From contig DASSWW010000038.1 in assembly GCA_035704495.1 (NCBI GenBank), positions 1 through 64,000 on the forward strand: a DNA stretch of 64,000 bases, given 5' to 3'. Both the position numbers and the translations under genes were made by a program. The notes beneath the pieces are model-generated. The model was given only the letters and a program-made list of their open reading frames with translations. It was not told where the DNA came from and did no database searches. Source of the stretch: UBA6022 sp035704495. Lineage in GTDB: Bacteria; Patescibacteriota; Saccharimonadia; Saccharimonadales; Saccharimonadaceae. Shown here one piece after another: positions 7,677-16,876 of the stretch. Each line of letters starts with the position of its first letter. The first letter of the stretch is position 1.

Positions 7677-7967
7677 ATGACAGTAATTTCGCGCGATGAT
7701 GTGCAACATTTGGCACAATTAAGTAGCTTGCAGCTCACAGATGATGAATTAGATAACCTCCGAGATGATATTAGTAATATTTTAGGCTACGTCGAGCAGC
7801 TAGGTGAGTTAGATACCACCGGCGTCGAACCAACCTATCAGGTAACTGATTTGCAGAACGTATGGCGCGAAGATGTAGTGATTGACAGCGATGTCACACG
7901 CGAACAACTACTCGCCCTATCGACAGAATCAGCCAATCACCAGGTGAAAGTGCCAAAGGTATTATAA
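7677..7967 (+). CDS. gatC: Asp-tRNA(Asn)/Glu-tRNA(Gln) amidotransferase subunit C
   Basis: GatC is the small subunit that holds GatA to GatB in the enzyme converting mischarged Glu-tRNA(Gln), and often Asp-tRNA(Asn), to the correct species. The 96-residue protein has the usual length and pattern (ISRDDVQHLAQLSSL, DDISNILGYVEQL, EPTYQV). ATG 7677 is preferred over 7668 because 7668 lies inside the -10 box. Its stop overlaps the gatA start (TAATG). It is the first gene of gatC-gatA-(membrane protein)-gatB. Confidence 0.95.
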   Translation: MTVISRDDVQHLAQLSSLQLTDDELDNLRDDISNILGYVEQLGELDTTGVEPTYQVTDLQNVWREDVVIDSDVTREQLLALSTESANHQVKVPKVL

Positions 7968-9370
7968 TGGCGCGTATTCCTGATATCATTAGTCGAATCC
8001 AAAGTGGCGCCAGCACGGCGCGCGCCGAGGTAGAAGCAGCGCTTGAACAAGCGACAAAAACAGATGAATACAATGCACTACTGAGTGTGACGGAAAAACG
8101 TGCCCTTGAACGGGCGGATAAAATTGATGCACAAATAAAGGCAGGCGAGGACGTCGGGCGACTAGCGGGTGTCCCGTTCGTCGTCAAAGATAACTTTATG
8201 GCTTTTGGTGCACCAACGACCGCCGCCAGCAAAATGTTAGAACATTTTGATGCACCCTTGCAGGCAACGGCAGTCGAAAAGTTAGAGCAAGCAGGCGCAA
8301 TCTGTATTGGTAAAGCCAATCTGGATGCCTTTGCTCATGGTGGTAGTACCGAAAACTCAGCTTTTGGACCGACTAAAAACGCAGTTGACCAAACCAAAGT
8401 CGCTGGTGGTAGTAGCGGTGGTTCTGCTGTGGTAACAGCACTAGATATCGTTCCATTTGCCCTAGGCACGGATACCGGGGGTTCGATTCGTCAGCCGGCT
8501 AGTTTTAACGGTGTCGTCGGTGTCAAACCAACCTACGGCATGGTCAGTCGTTATGGCGTAATAGCAATGGCAAATAGTACGGACACAATCGGCTGCTTTA
8601 CTCACGATGCCACTGATGCCGAACTGGTGATGGATATTATGAGTGGCCAAGACGCGCGGGATATGACGACGCTGTCAGATTATTTTACACCGCAAAGCGT
8701 AGCAAAGTCTGAGCAAAAAATAGGTATTATTAAAGAAGCAATGACCGATGAAGTTGACGGCCAGGTACGCGACCGAGTCACTGAATACGCCGAAAAGTTG
8801 CGAGCAGCTGGGCATGCCGTCGAAGAAGTTAGTTTGCCGATGGTAAAATACTCGCTAGCTATGTATTACATTATTGTGCCCGCCGAAATTAGTAGCAATT
8901 TGGCACGTTATGACGGTATCCGTTATGGGCACCGTGCAGATAACGTTGCGACACTGGCCGAACTGTATGGTCGCACCCGTGACGAAGGGTTCGTCACCGA
9001 AAACAAGCGTCGTATTATGATTGGCAGCTATGTGCTATCCAGTGGTTATTTTGATGCCTATTATCAGAAAGCACAAAAAGCTCGCACCTTGCTAATCGAT
9101 GCGTATCAAAAATTATTCGAGACATATGACGTATTATTAACGCCGGTTGCGCCAACGCCCGCCTTTGGCTTGGGCGAAAAAACGACTGATCCGGTACAGA
9201 TGTACCTGGCTGATAGTATGACAGTACCGTCTAGCTTGGCGGGGTTGCCAGCGTTAAGTGTTCCAGCAGGCGCAAATGATGCGGGTTTGCCAATTGGCGT
9301 TCAACTAATCGGACAGCATAAATCTGACGCTGCGCTACTGGCGCTGGCAAAATCAATGGAGGAAAAATAA
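7967..9370 (+). CDS. gatA: Asp/Glu-tRNA amidotransferase subunit A
   Basis: GatA is the amidase subunit that frees ammonia from glutamine for transfer to the tRNA-bound residue. The 467-residue protein carries the amidase signature: the catalytic Lys in VVKDN (K74), the Gly/Ser-rich GGSSGGSA, and the nucleophile loop TDTGGSIRQPA near residue 170. Together these give the Ser-cisSer-Lys triad. Length and motifs are complete. It overlaps gatC by one base and is followed two bases later by a membrane HEPN-like protein rather than by gatB directly. Confidence 0.97.
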   Translation: MARIPDIISRIQSGASTARAEVEAALEQATKTDEYNALLSVTEKRALERADKIDAQIKAGEDVGRLAGVPFVVKDNFMAFGAPTTAASKMLEHFDAPLQATAVEKLEQAGAICIGKANLDAFAHGGSTENSAFGPTKNAVDQTKVAGGSSGGSAVVTALDIVPFALGTDTGGSIRQPASFNGVVGVKPTYGMVSRYGVIAMANSTDTIGCFTHDATDAELVMDIMSGQDARDMTTLSDYFTPQSVAKSEQKIGIIKEAMTDEVDGQVRDRVTEYAEKLRAAGHAVEEVSLPMVKYSLAMYYIIVPAEISSNLARYDGIRYGHRADNVATLAELYGRTRDEGFVTENKRRIMIGSYVLSSGYFDAYYQKAQKARTLLIDAYQKLFETYDVLLTPVAPTPAFGLGEKTTDPVQMYLADSMTVPSSLAGLPALSVPAGANDAGLPIGVQLIGQHKSDAALLALAKSMEEK

Positions 9371-9371
9371 T

Positions 9372-9794
9372 ATGGATAGTAGTACGCTGCTTGGATTTTT
9401 TGTCGGCATACTGATTGTCGGTGCGCTATTGGTGTTAGTGATTACATTAACAAAAACAGGCATGTCACAAGTTGATGTTAATAAATTTCGATTAAAATGG
9501 CTGGCGATCGAGAAACAATTAAAAAAAGAAGAGCCGTCAAGTTATCTGCTGGCTGTCTTGAATGCAGATAAGCTACTCGACCAGGCTTTGCGTGATCGAC
9601 GCATTAAAGGCGAAACGATGGGTGAGCGCATGAAAACAGCAAAAAATATGTGGAGTAACGCCAACGTCGTCTGGAGTGCGCACAAACTACGTAACCAAAT
9701 TGCCCACGAAACCGATCCGCAAGTCAGTTATGATGATGCACGTCGAGCCCTGGCTGGCTTTAAGCAGGCGTTGAAAGATGTAGGGGCGATCTGA
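9372..9794 (+). CDS. Membrane-anchored HEPN-like protein within the gatCAB operon
   Basis: This 140-residue protein has one N-terminal membrane helix (residues about 5-28) and a cytoplasmic all-alpha domain. The domain ends in AHKLRNQIAHE, which fits the R-N-x3-H signature of HEPN domains; Arg and His of that motif are catalytic in HEPN ribonucleases. It lies between gatA and gatB with overlaps or gaps of two bases or less, so it is translated with them. HEPN proteins can cut or bind RNA, often tRNA or mRNA. A link to tRNA metabolism is tempting but unproven. Similar RN-x-x-AHE proteins may be purely structural. Confidence 0.6.
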   Translation: MDSSTLLGFFVGILIVGALLVLVITLTKTGMSQVDVNKFRLKWLAIEKQLKKEEPSSYLLAVLNADKLLDQALRDRRIKGETMGERMKTAKNMWSNANVVWSAHKLRNQIAHETDPQVSYDDARRALAGFKQALKDVGAI

Positions 9795-11254
9795 TGATGG
9801 TGGCAAAAGAAGTACTTGATAAATATGCAGTGACGATCGGTATTGAGTGCCATGTACAGCTAGCGACAGATACTAAATTGTTCAGTGGTGCCGATAATGA
9901 CGCTCGTGATAAAACGCCAAATAGCGTAGTGAATGCAATTGATTTTGGCTTGCCTGGTATGCTGCCTGTGCTGAACCGCCAAGCGGTTAACCTGGCAATC
10001 AAAGCCGGTAAAGCACTGAACGCGCCAATTGCTCATGTTAGTCGTTTTGACCGCAAACATTATTTTTATCCTGACCTACCAAAGGGTTATCAGACGACAC
10101 AAATGTATCACCCAATCATTTTAGAGGGCTATATTGATGTGCCACTAGAAGATGGCACAAATGTACGAGTTCGGATTCATCATGCACACATGGAAGAAGA
10201 TGCCGGCAAATTAACGCACTATAATGACTATAGTTTGGTTGATCTAAACCGTGCCGGAACACCGTTGATTGAAATCGTGTCCGAACCTGACGTTCATTCG
10301 CCTGCCGAAGCAAAAGCTTACGCGGCAGAACTGCACCGTCTGATGACATATGCTGGGGTGACGCGTGGTGACTTGTATCATGGTAATATGCGATTTGATG
10401 TCAACGTATCGGTGGCATTAAAAGACGCGACTGAACTTGGTACGCGGGCCGAAGTAAAAAATCTTAATTCGTTCCGCAGTGTCGAAAAAGCTGCCGAGTA
10501 TGAGTTTCGTCGTCAGGTTGAACGACTTGAAAATGGCGAAAAGGTTGTTCAGGAAACCCGCGGTTGGGATGATGCTAAACAAACAACCAGCTCGCAGCGC
10601 TCAAAAGAAGATGCGCAAGATTATCGTTATATGCCAGATGCGGATATTCCGCCCATTGTCCTGAATGACGAAGAAATTGCTAAAGTACAGACGACAGTGC
10701 CAAAACTACCCTACGAATACCGATCAAGTTGGCAAGACATGGCGCTTGATCAAGCGGTTACTAATAAGCTACTCGACAATCAGTCGGTAGCCAAGGCTAT
10801 CGATGCGATCTTGGAACGATACGACAGCGATACGACCAAACGTGTTGTTAATTGGTTTAGTTCGGTTCAGTTAGAAGAATCGCACTTCGCAGCCGTCGAG
10901 TCTGGACTTGTCGGACCGCAGCGGTTGGTCGAATTATCGCAAATGGTGGCCGATAATAAACTTAGCTCAACGGGCGCAAAAGAGATTTTCCTTGATTTAT
11001 TCGATGAGGTTTATACGGATAAGTCGCCTGAAGAAATTGCTGAGTCTAAGAATTTGCTTCAGGTCAGTGATGAAAGCGCGATTGCCGCAATTGTTGACGA
11101 GGTGTTAGCCGATCCAGCAAGCGCAAAAGCAGTAGCCGATATTAAAGCAGGTAACGACAAAGTCATCGGCTTTTTAGTAGGACAAATTATGAAAAAATCG
11201 CAGGGAAAAGCGAACCCAGCATTGGCGCAAAAATTAATTAGAGAAAGACTGTAA
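9794..11254 (+). CDS. gatB: Asp/Glu-tRNA amidotransferase subunit B
   Basis: GatB binds the mischarged tRNA and activates its carboxyl group with ATP. The 486-residue protein has the family signatures NRAGTPLIEIVSEPD and GTRAEVKNLNSFRSV, a central cradle domain, and the C-terminal YqeY-like helical tail (ending NPALAQKLIRERL). The start is the first of two tandem ATGs, 8 bases after AGGGG; it overlaps the previous stop (TGATG). With gatC and gatA it completes GatCAB, implying that glutaminyl- and probably asparaginyl-tRNA are made indirectly. Confidence 0.97.
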   Translation: MMVAKEVLDKYAVTIGIECHVQLATDTKLFSGADNDARDKTPNSVVNAIDFGLPGMLPVLNRQAVNLAIKAGKALNAPIAHVSRFDRKHYFYPDLPKGYQTTQMYHPIILEGYIDVPLEDGTNVRVRIHHAHMEEDAGKLTHYNDYSLVDLNRAGTPLIEIVSEPDVHSPAEAKAYAAELHRLMTYAGVTRGDLYHGNMRFDVNVSVALKDATELGTRAEVKNLNSFRSVEKAAEYEFRRQVERLENGEKVVQETRGWDDAKQTTSSQRSKEDAQDYRYMPDADIPPIVLNDEEIAKVQTTVPKLPYEYRSSWQDMALDQAVTNKLLDNQSVAKAIDAILERYDSDTTKRVVNWFSSVQLEESHFAAVESGLVGPQRLVELSQMVADNKLSSTGAKEIFLDLFDEVYTDKSPEEIAESKNLLQVSDESAIAAIVDEVLADPASAKAVADIKAGNDKVIGFLVGQIMKKSQGKANPALAQKLIRERL

Positions 11255-11260
11255 TAGACT

Positions 11261-12133
11261 ATGAAACAACCAACCAAAGCAATCATTTGTGCAGCGGGAC
11301 TGGGGACACGATTTTTACCGCAAACTAAAGCAATGCCAAAAGAAATGCTGCCAATCATTGATCGCCCGGTGATTCAACTGATTGTCGAAGAAGCAATCGA
11401 TGCTGGCGTGACCGATATTATTATCGTCACGGGTAGTACCAAACGAGCTATTGAAGATCATTTTGATAGAAGCGAAGAGCTAGAGTTGGAATTACGCGAA
11501 AAAGGCAAAGATGATAAGGCCGATGAAATCAAAGCGATTTCTGAGCTAGCGAACTTCATCTACATTCGCCAAAAAGGATCACCAAAAGGCAACGCACGCC
11601 CAATCTTGAATGCACAGCATTTGATTGACGACGACGAACCATTTTTTGTCTTTTTTGCCGATGATTTCTTTCGCAGCAAGGTGTCACGTGCCGTTCAACT
11701 AAAAAAAGCGTACGAAAAAACCGGTAAATCAGTCATTTCGCTTATCGAAGTTGATACATCGGACGCTGACAAATATGGCATGGCTGCAATTGGTGACGAT
11801 TTAGGCGATCGCACATTCAAAGTCACCGAATTAGTTGAAAAACCAGGTAAAGAAAAAACACCAAGTGCGTTTGCATCTGTCGGTGGTTATTTACTGACAC
11901 CTGATATTCTGCCAATTATCGCCAAAGAAAAAGTCGGTAAAGGTGGCGAGATTACGCTAGCCGATAGTATTAATGAATTAGCGCAGAGCGATGCGGTGTA
12001 CGGACAATTTATCAAGGGTACCTGGCACGATACAGGCGATCAGCTAAAGTATTTACAGGCGGTGGTTGACGTCGCGCTTGAAAGCGATATATACGGCGCA
12101 GATTTTGCAACTTATCTGAGAAAAAGGCTATAA
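11261..12133 (+). CDS. galU: UTP-glucose-1-phosphate uridylyltransferase
   Basis: GalU makes UDP-glucose from UTP and glucose-1-phosphate for cell-surface polysaccharide. The 290-residue protein starts with the nucleotidyltransferase signature AAGLGTRFLPQTKAMPKEML, which contains the GTRFLP loop and a catalytic Lys. It also has FVFFADDFF (metal-binding DD), VEKPGKEKTPS and GGYLLTPDI. It begins 6 bases after the gatB stop and is probably cotranscribed. Its stop overlaps the -10 box of the next unit. Confidence 0.95.
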   Translation: MKQPTKAIICAAGLGTRFLPQTKAMPKEMLPIIDRPVIQLIVEEAIDAGVTDIIIVTGSTKRAIEDHFDRSEELELELREKGKDDKADEIKAISELANFIYIRQKGSPKGNARPILNAQHLIDDDEPFFVFFADDFFRSKVSRAVQLKKAYEKTGKSVISLIEVDTSDADKYGMAAIGDDLGDRTFKVTELVEKPGKEKTPSAFASVGGYLLTPDILPIIAKEKVGKGGEITLADSINELAQSDAVYGQFIKGTWHDTGDQLKYLQAVVDVALESDIYGADFATYLRKRL

Positions 12134-12134
12134 T
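12129..12134 (+). promoter_or_regulatory. -10 box of the small membrane-protein cluster
   Basis: TATAAT overlaps the galU stop codon; RNA would start near 12141, ahead of the AAGGAG site for ATG 12172. Confidence 0.45.
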
Positions 12135-12171
12135 AAATAGTACAATAAACAAATAAAAAAGGAGATTGCAC

Positions 12172-12411
12172 ATGGACTGGGCACAAATCCTTGTCATCAT
12201 ACTATCAATATTCCTTGCAATATTTTTACTACTCGCAATTATTTTGACAATACTGCTAATCAAAGTCACCCGTCAGATAAAAGCAGTAACCGGTACGGCA
12301 ATGAAGACGGCTGATGGTTTAGAAAAAATTGTCGCAGGGTTTAGAAAAACATCGTCACCACTACTTGCGCTACACATGTTAACAAAACTTTTTAACAAGA
12401 ATAAGAAATAA
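12172..12411 (+). CDS. Small single-pass membrane protein (79 aa)
   Basis: The 79-residue protein has one long hydrophobic helix at residues about 5-30 (ILVIILSIFLAIFLLLAIIL), then a basic amphipathic cytoplasmic tail. The ATG at 12172 is 7 bases after AGGAG; the TTG six bases earlier would lie within the ribosome-binding region. It is the first of three small envelope-associated genes (with YtxH-like and DUF5665-like products). The group resembles phage-shock/general-stress membrane proteins in organisation. The exact function is unknown. Confidence 0.7.
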   Translation: MDWAQILVIILSIFLAIFLLLAIILTILLIKVTRQIKAVTGTAMKTADGLEKIVAGFRKTSSPLLALHMLTKLFNKNKK

Positions 12412-12423
12412 AGGAGAATCAAT

Positions 12424-12672
12424 ATGACAAAGGGTAAATTTGCAATCGGAGCAATCGTTGGAGCAGTCGCAGGTGTTATCGCTGGTGTATTGACGGCGCC
12501 AAAATCAGGTAAAGACACACGTGCTGATATCAAGAGCAAAGCAACCGAACTAAAAAACGAGGCGACAAAACAGGTCGAAGAAACAAAAGAGCAATCTACA
12601 AAAGCTGTCGCCGATGTCAAAGAACGAGTTGAAGGTGCAAAAAAAGGCTTTTTCGAGAAAAAGCAGGACTAA
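12424..12672 (+). CDS. YtxH-like general stress protein
   Basis: The 82-residue protein has an N-terminal glycine-rich membrane helix (AIGAIVGAVAGVIAGVLTAP) followed by the hallmark KSGKDTRADIKSKA and a long charged amphipathic helix, as in YtxH-family proteins of Gram-positive bacteria (general stress regulon in Bacillus). It follows a GGAGAATCAATATG start region and sits 12 bases after the 79-residue membrane protein. An envelope-stress or membrane-organising role is the usual guess. No catalytic residues are expected. Confidence 0.75.
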   Translation: MTKGKFAIGAIVGAVAGVIAGVLTAPKSGKDTRADIKSKATELKNEATKQVEETKEQSTKAVADVKERVEGAKKGFFEKKQD

Positions 12673-12692
12673 CACAATCGCATGTGTAAAAG

Positions 12693-12719
12693 CACGCACA
12701 GTAATAGCTGCGTGTTTTT
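12693..12719 (+). terminator. Intrinsic terminator
   Basis: CACGCA (12693-12698) and TGCGTG (12709-12714) pair and are followed by TTTTT. Some readthrough into the next gene, 20 bases away, is likely because no separate promoter is clear. Confidence 0.6.
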
Positions 12720-12738
12720 ATTATAAAGGAGAATGGAT

Positions 12739-13023
12739 ATGGCAAAAGAAGATGCAAAAAAAAGTATTATCGACAAAGTAAAAGAAGATAATGAACGCGG
12801 TGCGCGCCAAAACCTAATCGAAGAATTATTTTATGACTTTAATCGTAACCGTGTGCAGATTTTTAAAATGAACTTTTTTCGCGGAATTTTTTTTGGATTT
12901 GGTAGCGTGCTAGGCGGCACAATAGTGGTCGCTTTGCTTATTTGGTTGCTGTCATTTTTGGCTGGCGTTTTTCCTCCGCTAGGTGATTTTTTTAATGGAA
13001 TTAGCAATACCGTCGAGTCTTAG
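12739..13023 (+). CDS. DUF5665-like small membrane protein
   Basis: The 94-residue protein has a charged N-terminus (MAKEDAKKSIIDKVKED), then EELFYDFNRNRVQIFKMNFFRGIFFGFGS and a membrane helix (VLGGTIVVALLIWLLSFLAG), the pattern of DUF5665 proteins. ATG 12739 is chosen because it lies 7 bases after AGGAG, whereas the earlier in-frame ATG (12733) is only one base away. It closes the small-membrane-protein cluster. The biochemical role of the family is unknown. Confidence 0.7.
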   Translation: MAKEDAKKSIIDKVKEDNERGARQNLIEELFYDFNRNRVQIFKMNFFRGIFFGFGSVLGGTIVVALLIWLLSFLAGVFPPLGDFFNGISNTVES

Positions 13024-13040
13024 CCAGGCTCATTTTACTA

Positions 13041-13069
13041 CAGACAAACGGGGGTAACTTCGCTATACT
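13041..13069 (+). promoter_or_regulatory. Promoter of dnaE
   Basis: CAGACA (13041-13046), 17 bases, TATACT (13064-13069). The ATG is only 9 bases after the -10 box, so the mRNA is leaderless or nearly so. Confidence 0.5.
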
Positions 13070-13078
13070 AGGTGGAGT

Positions 13079-16000
13079 ATGGGGGAAGTAAGCAAAAGTA
13101 AAAAAACAGCACCGATTTTAGAGCTGTCGGCTGCAGATTATGTGCATTTGCACAACCACACGCATCACAGTTTGTTGGATGGTTTGACTAAAATACCCGA
13201 TTTAGTAGAGCGCATCAAAAACCTAGGTATGGAAGCAGTTGCGATAACCGACCACGGCACCATGTCGGGAGCGGTTGATTTTTACAAGGCCGCCAAAGAA
13301 GCAGACGTTAAGCCGATTATTGGCATGGAAGCGTATGTGGCGGCGCGGTCGCGTCATGACCGTGATCCACAAAAAGACAAAGCACGCTATCACCTAATCT
13401 TGCTAGCCATGAACGAAACTGGCTACAAAAACTTGATGTTATTATCATCAAAAGCCAACCTGGAAGGTATGTATTACAAACCTCGGATTGACCATGATCT
13501 GCTAGAAGAATACAACGAAGGTATTATTGCCTTGTCTGCCTGTGCTAGCGGCGAATTGGGCGAGCAATTACGAAATAATAACTACGAAGAAGCCAAAAAG
13601 GTCGCTAGCTGGTATAAATCTGTTTTCGGCGACCGCTATTACCTAGAGTTGCAAGACCATGGCCACCCTGATTGCCCAGCAAAATGGGATGTTCAAGTTG
13701 GCATTAATGCGCATTTGGAAAAGTTGTCCAAGGAACTAGATATTCCGTGTGTCGTTACTAGCGATGGCCATTATTTAGAGCACGCCGACCAAGACGCACA
13801 CGAAATTTTGTTGTGTGTCGGCACTGGGGCGTTTTTGTCTGATGAAAAGCGCATGAGCTTGAAAGATTTTGAGCTACATGTCACTGATCCGGCTGATATT
13901 ATTGGCCGATGGAACAAAACAAATCCGCAGGCAATCGCCAATACCAGGGCAATTGCCGATCGTTGCAACGTTGAACTAGAACTTGGTGGTATTTTAATTC
14001 CAACGTTTCCAGTGCCAGCGGGCGAAACCGAAAAAACACATTTAGACAAACTGGTTTACCGCGGCCTAGCCACGCGTTATGGCGGTATGTCGTCTGAAAA
14101 ATTAGCCACTATGACCCCAGATGATATTCGACCGACACTAGCGGCGGACATTTGTGAACGACTAGACATGGAGCTTGATGTGCTGGAAAAAATGGGTTAT
14201 AACGGCTATTTTTTGATTGTGCAAGATTTTATTAACTGGGGCAAATCACAGGGTATCATTTTTGGACCTGGGCGTGGTTCGGCTGCTGGGTCGATCGTGG
14301 CATACGCGTTAAATATTACCGATCTTGATCCATTAAAATATGATCTACTGTTCGAACGATTTTTGAATCCTGATCGTATTTCGATGCCCGATATCGACAT
14401 TGATATTCAGGATACGCGAAGAGGCGAAGTGATTGCGTACTGCGCAAATAAATATGGCGATTCACGCGTGGCTAACATTGTCACATTTGGTAAAATGGCA
14501 GCCCGTGCAGCCGTGCGTGACGTTGCGCGCGTGTTGCAGGTGCCCTATGCCGAAGCCGATCGGTTATCTAAAATGATTCCGCCACCCGTGCAAGGTCGGC
14601 ATATTCCGCTGAAGACCAGTATTCAAGAGGATGTTGATTTAAAAAAAGAATACGAAAATAACCCTACCGCTAAGATGGTATTTGACTATGCGGTGCGTCT
14701 AGAAGGAACCATTCGGTCGCACGGTGTTCATGCGGCTGGCGTGGTAATTGCGCCGGACGACATTGTTAACTACGCGCCGCTAGAAATGGCGCAAAAAGGC
14801 GTAGTCTCGACTCAATATCCAATGGGGCCGGTGGAAGAACTAGGGTTATTAAAAATGGACTTTTTGGGTTTATCTAATCTGACAACAATTAATAATGCAC
14901 TACGAATCATCAAAAAAGTATACAAAAATGAGATTAATTTAGCGTCTATTCCACTCGATGACGCAAAAACTTACGAGTTGTTTCAACGTGGCGATACCAC
15001 TGGCGTTTTTCAGCTAGAATCTGCTGGCATGAAACGCTATTTGCGTGAACTAAAACCGACGGCGTTTGAGGATATTATTGCCATGGTGGCTCTTTACCGA
15101 CCTGGTCCAATGCAGTTTATCGATAGTTTTATTAAACGAAAACACGGTCAAGAAGAAATTAGTTATTTGCACCCAGGCATGCAACCGTCATTAAAAAGCA
15201 CGTATGGCATTTTGGTATATCAGGAACAATTTATGCAGATTTCAAAGGACTGGTGTGGGTTTACCGGTGGACAAGCTGATACTCTGCGAAAAGCAGTGGG
15301 TAAGAAAAAGATTGATTTGATGCGTAAAGTAAAAGTTGACTTTGTTGAAGGCGCAATTAAACATAGCGGCACAGACAAAGCTGTGGCTGAAAAGTTTTGG
15401 GATCAATTGGAAGAATTTGCCAATTACTGTTTTAACAAATCGCATGCGGCGTGTTACGGACTAATTAGTTATTGGACGGCGTATTTAAAAGCACATTACC
15501 CAGACGCTTTTATGGCTGCGCTAATGACCAGTGACCAAGACGACATCGATCGCTTGGCAATCGAAATTAATGAATGTAAGCATATGGGAATCAAGGTTTT
15601 ATCACCCGACGTAAACGAATCATTCGTTGAATTTGCTGTGGTGCCAGATAAAAATGAAGTTCGATTCGGTATGGCAGCGATTAAAGGTGTGGGCGTTGGC
15701 GCTGTCGAAGAGATTTTGCGGGCGCGCGAAGAAGGCAAATTTGTTAGCGTTGAAGATTTTGCCAAACGAGTCAGCACGACGAGGTTTAACAAAAAAGCCT
15801 GGGATTCGTTAATTAAATCAGGGGCGTTTGATAAAATGGGTGACCGCTCGGACTTACTATTCAATTTGGAAACGATTCAAGCATTTGCTAGCCGTGTCCA
15901 AAAAGCTGCCCTTAGCGGACAAGGCGATTTATTTGGTGGTGCCATCGATATGCCTAGTACGCAGTCGACCATCACCTTGCAGCCAGCGCCAACCAAGTTT

Positions 16001-16822
16001 ACCGAAAAAGAGCGTCTAACCTGGGAGCGTGAACTACTTGGTTTGTATATTAGTGCACATCCGCTGGATAATTATGACGCTTATTTTGAAGAACAAACAA
16101 TTCCTTTGATGCGTATGTCACCCGATGTTGATGGTAAAAAGGCTACTATCGGCGGGTTAGTTTCGACAGTGCGCACGATTGTGACTAAAACAGGATCGAA
16201 AATGGCATTTGTTGGGATTGAGGACAAAACGGGCGAAGGCGAAGTGATTGTTTTTCCAAATCTATTTGAACAAATCGGTGCAAAATTAGTGCAAGATGCT
16301 GTTGTACGTGTGACGGGAAAAATTAGTGCACGTGATCGCGATGGTAACCTGGGAACGGATGCAAAGATGATTGCTGATGACATTACCGAAGTGACGGACA
16401 AAGAATTACGTGATTATGAATCGACTGGTCGTAAAATGGAAACACCAAAAATGAGCGCAAAAGTAAAAGCGATGCGCGTGGCTGAGTTTAAAGCAAAAAA
16501 CACTGGCACGACCATTAGCGCACCAGTTACGACAATGTCTAGTGATACGCCAGCTGAAAAACCAGTCGAAAAACTTCGTCCAATTGTCGATATGCCTCCC
16601 GTCAAAAAACTTTTTGTTCATATTAAAAATCCTGATAATCACGATGCATTACTTGCACTAAAACAAGTTTGTGGTCAGTTTGCTGGCAATACCGACATAG
16701 TGTTGGTGCTGGGCGCTGATAAAAAATCTGCTATTAAACTGCCATTTAAAATTGACGGAAGTGATGCCTTGGTCGGTGAATTAGTCAAGCAATTAGGTGA
16801 AGACTGCGTGGTAATGAAATAA
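13079..16822 (+). CDS. dnaE: DNA polymerase III alpha subunit
   Basis: DnaE is the replicative polymerase. The 1247-residue protein has an N-terminal PHP domain, the polymerase palm with the catalytic aspartates (PDIDID, residues about 437-442) and GPGRGSAAGS, the fingers, a helix-hairpin-helix region, an OB fold (ATIGGLVSTVRTIVTKTG, residues about 1020-1095) and a C-terminal tail. All nine PHP metal-site positions seen in active actinobacterial DnaE appear present: HLH, the TDHG pair, GMEAY, YHL, SACAS and SDGHY. PHP proofreading is therefore probable. The gene is monocistronic with a bidirectional terminator. Confidence 0.98.
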   Translation: MGEVSKSKKTAPILELSAADYVHLHNHTHHSLLDGLTKIPDLVERIKNLGMEAVAITDHGTMSGAVDFYKAAKEADVKPIIGMEAYVAARSRHDRDPQKDKARYHLILLAMNETGYKNLMLLSSKANLEGMYYKPRIDHDLLEEYNEGIIALSACASGELGEQLRNNNYEEAKKVASWYKSVFGDRYYLELQDHGHPDCPAKWDVQVGINAHLEKLSKELDIPCVVTSDGHYLEHADQDAHEILLCVGTGAFLSDEKRMSLKDFELHVTDPADIIGRWNKTNPQAIANTRAIADRCNVELELGGILIPTFPVPAGETEKTHLDKLVYRGLATRYGGMSSEKLATMTPDDIRPTLAADICERLDMELDVLEKMGYNGYFLIVQDFINWGKSQGIIFGPGRGSAAGSIVAYALNITDLDPLKYDLLFERFLNPDRISMPDIDIDIQDTRRGEVIAYCANKYGDSRVANIVTFGKMAARAAVRDVARVLQVPYAEADRLSKMIPPPVQGRHIPLKTSIQEDVDLKKEYENNPTAKMVFDYAVRLEGTIRSHGVHAAGVVIAPDDIVNYAPLEMAQKGVVSTQYPMGPVEELGLLKMDFLGLSNLTTINNALRIIKKVYKNEINLASIPLDDAKTYELFQRGDTTGVFQLESAGMKRYLRELKPTAFEDIIAMVALYRPGPMQFIDSFIKRKHGQEEISYLHPGMQPSLKSTYGILVYQEQFMQISKDWCGFTGGQADTLRKAVGKKKIDLMRKVKVDFVEGAIKHSGTDKAVAEKFWDQLEEFANYCFNKSHAACYGLISYWTAYLKAHYPDAFMAALMTSDQDDIDRLAIEINECKHMGIKVLSPDVNESFVEFAVVPDKNEVRFGMAAIKGVGVGAVEEILRAREEGKFVSVEDFAKRVSTTRFNKKAWDSLIKSGAFDKMGDRSDLLFNLETIQAFASRVQKAALSGQGDLFGGAIDMPSTQSTITLQPAPTKFTEKERLTWERELLGLYISAHPLDNYDAYFEEQTIPLMRMSPDVDGKKATIGGLVSTVRTIVTKTGSKMAFVGIEDKTGEGEVIVFPNLFEQIGAKLVQDAVVRVTGKISARDRDGNLGTDAKMIADDITEVTDKELRDYESTGRKMETPKMSAKVKAMRVAEFKAKNTGTTISAPVTTMSSDTPAEKPVEKLRPIVDMPPVKKLFVHIKNPDNHDALLALKQVCGQFAGNTDIVLVLGADKKSAIKLPFKIDGSDALVGELVKQLGEDCVVMK

Positions 16823-16851
16823 AAGAGGCTCCGACTGACGGAGTCTCTTTT
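16821..16851. terminator. Bidirectional terminator after dnaE
   Basis: AAAAGAGGCTCCG pairs with CGGAGTCTCTTTT (one G-T) around ACTGA. The A-run and T-run serve both dnaE and the convergent gene. Confidence 0.8.
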
Positions 16852-16876
16852 ATGAAACTACAACATCAAACGGAGC

